NCBI GenBank assembly: GCA_016209805.1
Contig: JACQVJ010000324.1
Location: 1 to 7,365, forward strand
Origin: Ignavibacteriota bacterium
GTDB taxonomy: Bacteria > Bacteroidota > Ignavibacteria > UBA10030 > UBA6906
Length of the DNA: 7,365 nucleotides
Direction of reading: 5' to 3'
The notes under the pieces were generated by a model, which was given only the letters and a program-made list of their open reading frames with translations, did no database searches and was not told the origin of the DNA. A program made the translations under genes and the position numbers. Positions 5,784 through 7,365 of the stretch are shown here, in pieces (positions within the stretch are counted from its first letter, which is position 1; every line of letters begins with the position of its first letter).

Positions 5784-7365
5784 ATGAATGCGCACAGGCT
5801 TTCGACGGGACACGCCAAGGGGATTAGTGTGTTCTGTTTTATCTTCTTGTGGTATGTTTTATGGTTGCTGGCTGGGATTCAACACAAAGCTGTTGGGCAA
5901 TCAAGCCAGAATGTGGAGCGGCACATATTCACTCACGAAACTCCAATGATCTCTAGTGGGGGGCTTGCGGCGGGTTCAGTGCGACCGCTTGAAACTCCTA
6001 ACTCTGGTGTCCGCGTCTCCCCAGCGTTACCACCTTTCGTGCCGAGTGCCGATGCACCTGTACTCAGCAGCAGCTTTGAGGGATTCGACTTCGACGACAA
6101 CGCAACGGAGACCGGAGGTACCTATTTCATCCCGCCGGATCCGATTGCAGCGGCTGGGCCCGACCGAATAATAGCGGTTGTCAACGTTATGATTGAAGCT
6201 CGCACGAAAGCAGGGGTCCTGATCTTTCGCGATGCATTGGCCGATTTTTTTAGTTCCCTCACACCAACAACCTTTACGTTCGATCCAAAGGTTATCTACG
6301 ACCAGTATGAGGGACGTTTTGTAGTTGTGACGCTTGAGAAAGTTGAGGGTGGCGGGAATCCCCACCCAGGGAATATCTCGCGCATTTTGCTTGCTGTCTC
6401 AAAGACAAGCAGTCCCGCCACTGCTACCTCTGCAGACTGGTGGTACCATGCAATTGACTCAAAGACGGTTATTGGGGGCACGCTTGAGTATTGGGCCGAC
6501 TATCCGGGCTTCGCTATTGATGAGGAAGCGGTTTATGTCACAAACAACATGTTCACTTTTCTTACGGGTTCCTTTGGCGGTGTACGACTCTGGATCGTTG
6601 CAAAAGGCCTCGTGGGTGGCTTCTACGGGGGCGGGGCTGCAAGTGTTTCCTTTCATGATCCATATGCTTCTGCCGGATTGGCTGTTACTACACAGCCAGC
6701 GCATGTGTTCGGTGCAGGTGGTGTACCAAGCCCCCCGAGTGCTGCTGGCACATCAATAGGTACATTCCTTGTTTCCTATTCAGGCCTGACAGGGGGCGGC
6801 CTTGAACTTGTTCAAGTTGTCAGAGTTGATGACCCACTCGGAACTCCAGCGTTTGTTCAAGAGTACGTTTCAGTTGGCGACATTGAAGGCCCTTCGTTTC
6901 CTGATTTACCGGATGCTCCACAACTTGGAACGGGAACACTTGTAGAGGTGAATGACCGACGCGCTCTGAACGCAGTTTGGCGAAGCGGCCTCCTGTGGAT
7001 GACGGCCACAATCATCCCAAACTCGGGAGATGATGCAGGCCAGACAACAGCTCATTGGTTCAAGCTCAGCACTGCTGCTGTCCCCGGTGGTGCGATTACG
7101 CTTTCTGATCAAGGAGATATTGGTGGTGAGGATATCGCTTCAACTACGTACACCTTCTTTCCTGCGATCGCTGTGAACTCAACCGGTGACGCCGCAATCG
7201 GTTTTTCAGCCTCTGCTTCATCAATTTACCCCGGAGCATACTTCACCGGTCGCTTCGCAGCGGATCCGGCCGGAACGAACCGCGGTTCAGGAGTGCTTCG
7301 CGCAGGTGTCGACTATTACATTCGTACGTTTGGTGGACCAAGGAATCGTTGGGGTGATTACAGCG
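5784..7365 (+). CDS. Second secreted propeller-like paralog (partial, runs off the window)
   Basis: The frame is open for 527 complete codons with no stop, and the 3' end is outside the window. The N-terminus has basic residues (R5, K12), a long hydrophobic stretch at 14-32 (ISVFCFIFLWYVLWLLAGI) and a probable cleavage site before Q39 (AVG/Q), a signal peptide. The body aligns end to end with the upstream protein: IPPDPIAAAGP (116-126), DPKVIYDQYEGRF (167-179), ADYPGF (around D239), RLWIVAKGLVGGFYGGG, GDIGGEDIA and RNRWGDYS (520-527). By hand count, about two thirds of the last 85 visible residues are identical to the neighbour. Relative to it, this copy lacks about 12 residues before the DPKVIYD block. 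It also has a longer, Pro/Ser-rich stretch after the signal peptide. A sorting tail like the neighbour's is expected beyond the edge but not seen. Probably co-transcribed with the upstream gene. Function unknown. Confidence 0.93.
   Translation, partial: MNAHRLSTGHAKGISVFCFIFLWYVLWLLAGIQHKAVGQSSQNVERHIFTHETPMISSGGLAAGSVRPLETPNSGVRVSPALPPFVPSADAPVLSSSFEGFDFDDNATETGGTYFIPPDPIAAAGPDRIIAVVNVMIEARTKAGVLIFRDALADFFSSLTPTTFTFDPKVIYDQYEGRFVVVTLEKVEGGGNPHPGNISRILLAVSKTSSPATATSADWWYHAIDSKTVIGGTLEYWADYPGFAIDEEAVYVTNNMFTFLTGSFGGVRLWIVAKGLVGGFYGGGAASVSFHDPYASAGLAVTTQPAHVFGAGGVPSPPSAAGTSIGTFLVSYSGLTGGGLELVQVVRVDDPLGTPAFVQEYVSVGDIEGPSFPDLPDAPQLGTGTLVEVNDRRALNAVWRSGLLWMTATIIPNSGDDAGQTTAHWFKLSTAAVPGGAITLSDQGDIGGEDIASTTYTFFPAIAVNSTGDAAIGFSASASSIYPGAYFTGRFAADPAGTNRGSGVLRAGVDYYIRTFGGPRNRWGDYS

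Noticed and set aside
5956..6759. Plus-strand frames of 71 and 141 codons (5956-6171, 6334-6759)
   Set aside because: They are out-of-frame readings of the second paralog, whose own frame is open from 5784 to the window end and clearly homologous to its neighbour.

Overview
The window carries the last codons of one gene, a complete uvrA, and two tandem genes for large secreted proteins. All genes read left to right. The first secreted protein ends in a type IX secretion (T9SS-like) sorting domain with a QNYPNPFNP motif and a KLLLLK tail. That form of the tail is typical of non-classical members of the FCB group (Ignavibacteria, Kryptonia, Calditrichota, Marinimicrobia and similar lineages). 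This, with moderate GC and strong Shine-Dalgarno sites on the secreted-protein genes, suggests a free-living FCB-type bacterium. The exact phylum cannot be fixed from this sequence.

Layout. Positions 1-89 are the C-terminal 28 codons of an upstream gene, perhaps a DUF58-type protein, followed by a clear intrinsic terminator (116-148). A sigma-70-like extended -10 promoter (151-179) then drives uvrA (212-3211, 999 aa), the damage-recognition ATPase of nucleotide excision repair. Its ATG start lies just downstream of that promoter, so uvrA looks like a single-gene transcription unit. The 516-bp gap after uvrA holds a 116-bp MITE-like element with imperfect terminal inverted repeats (3229-3344). 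It also holds a good promoter (3371-3398) and a leader of about 320 nt containing several small inverted repeats.

The second half of the window is a pair of paralogous secreted proteins of a widespread but functionally uncharacterised, probably beta-rich (propeller-like) family. The first (3728-5719, 663 aa) is complete, with a signal peptide and sorting tail. The second (5784 to the window end, at least 527 aa) begins 64 bp later, has its own ribosome binding site, and runs off the edge in the conserved RNRWGDYSG block before any sorting tail is reached. The pair is probably co-transcribed from the promoter at 3371-3398, and both products are probably exported to the cell surface or medium.

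No CRISPR array, tRNA, rRNA, phage gene, transposase or recognisable defence system was found. The least ordinary features are the tandem paralogs, the MITE-like element, the long leader, and a Gly-to-Arg change in the second ABC signature motif of UvrA.
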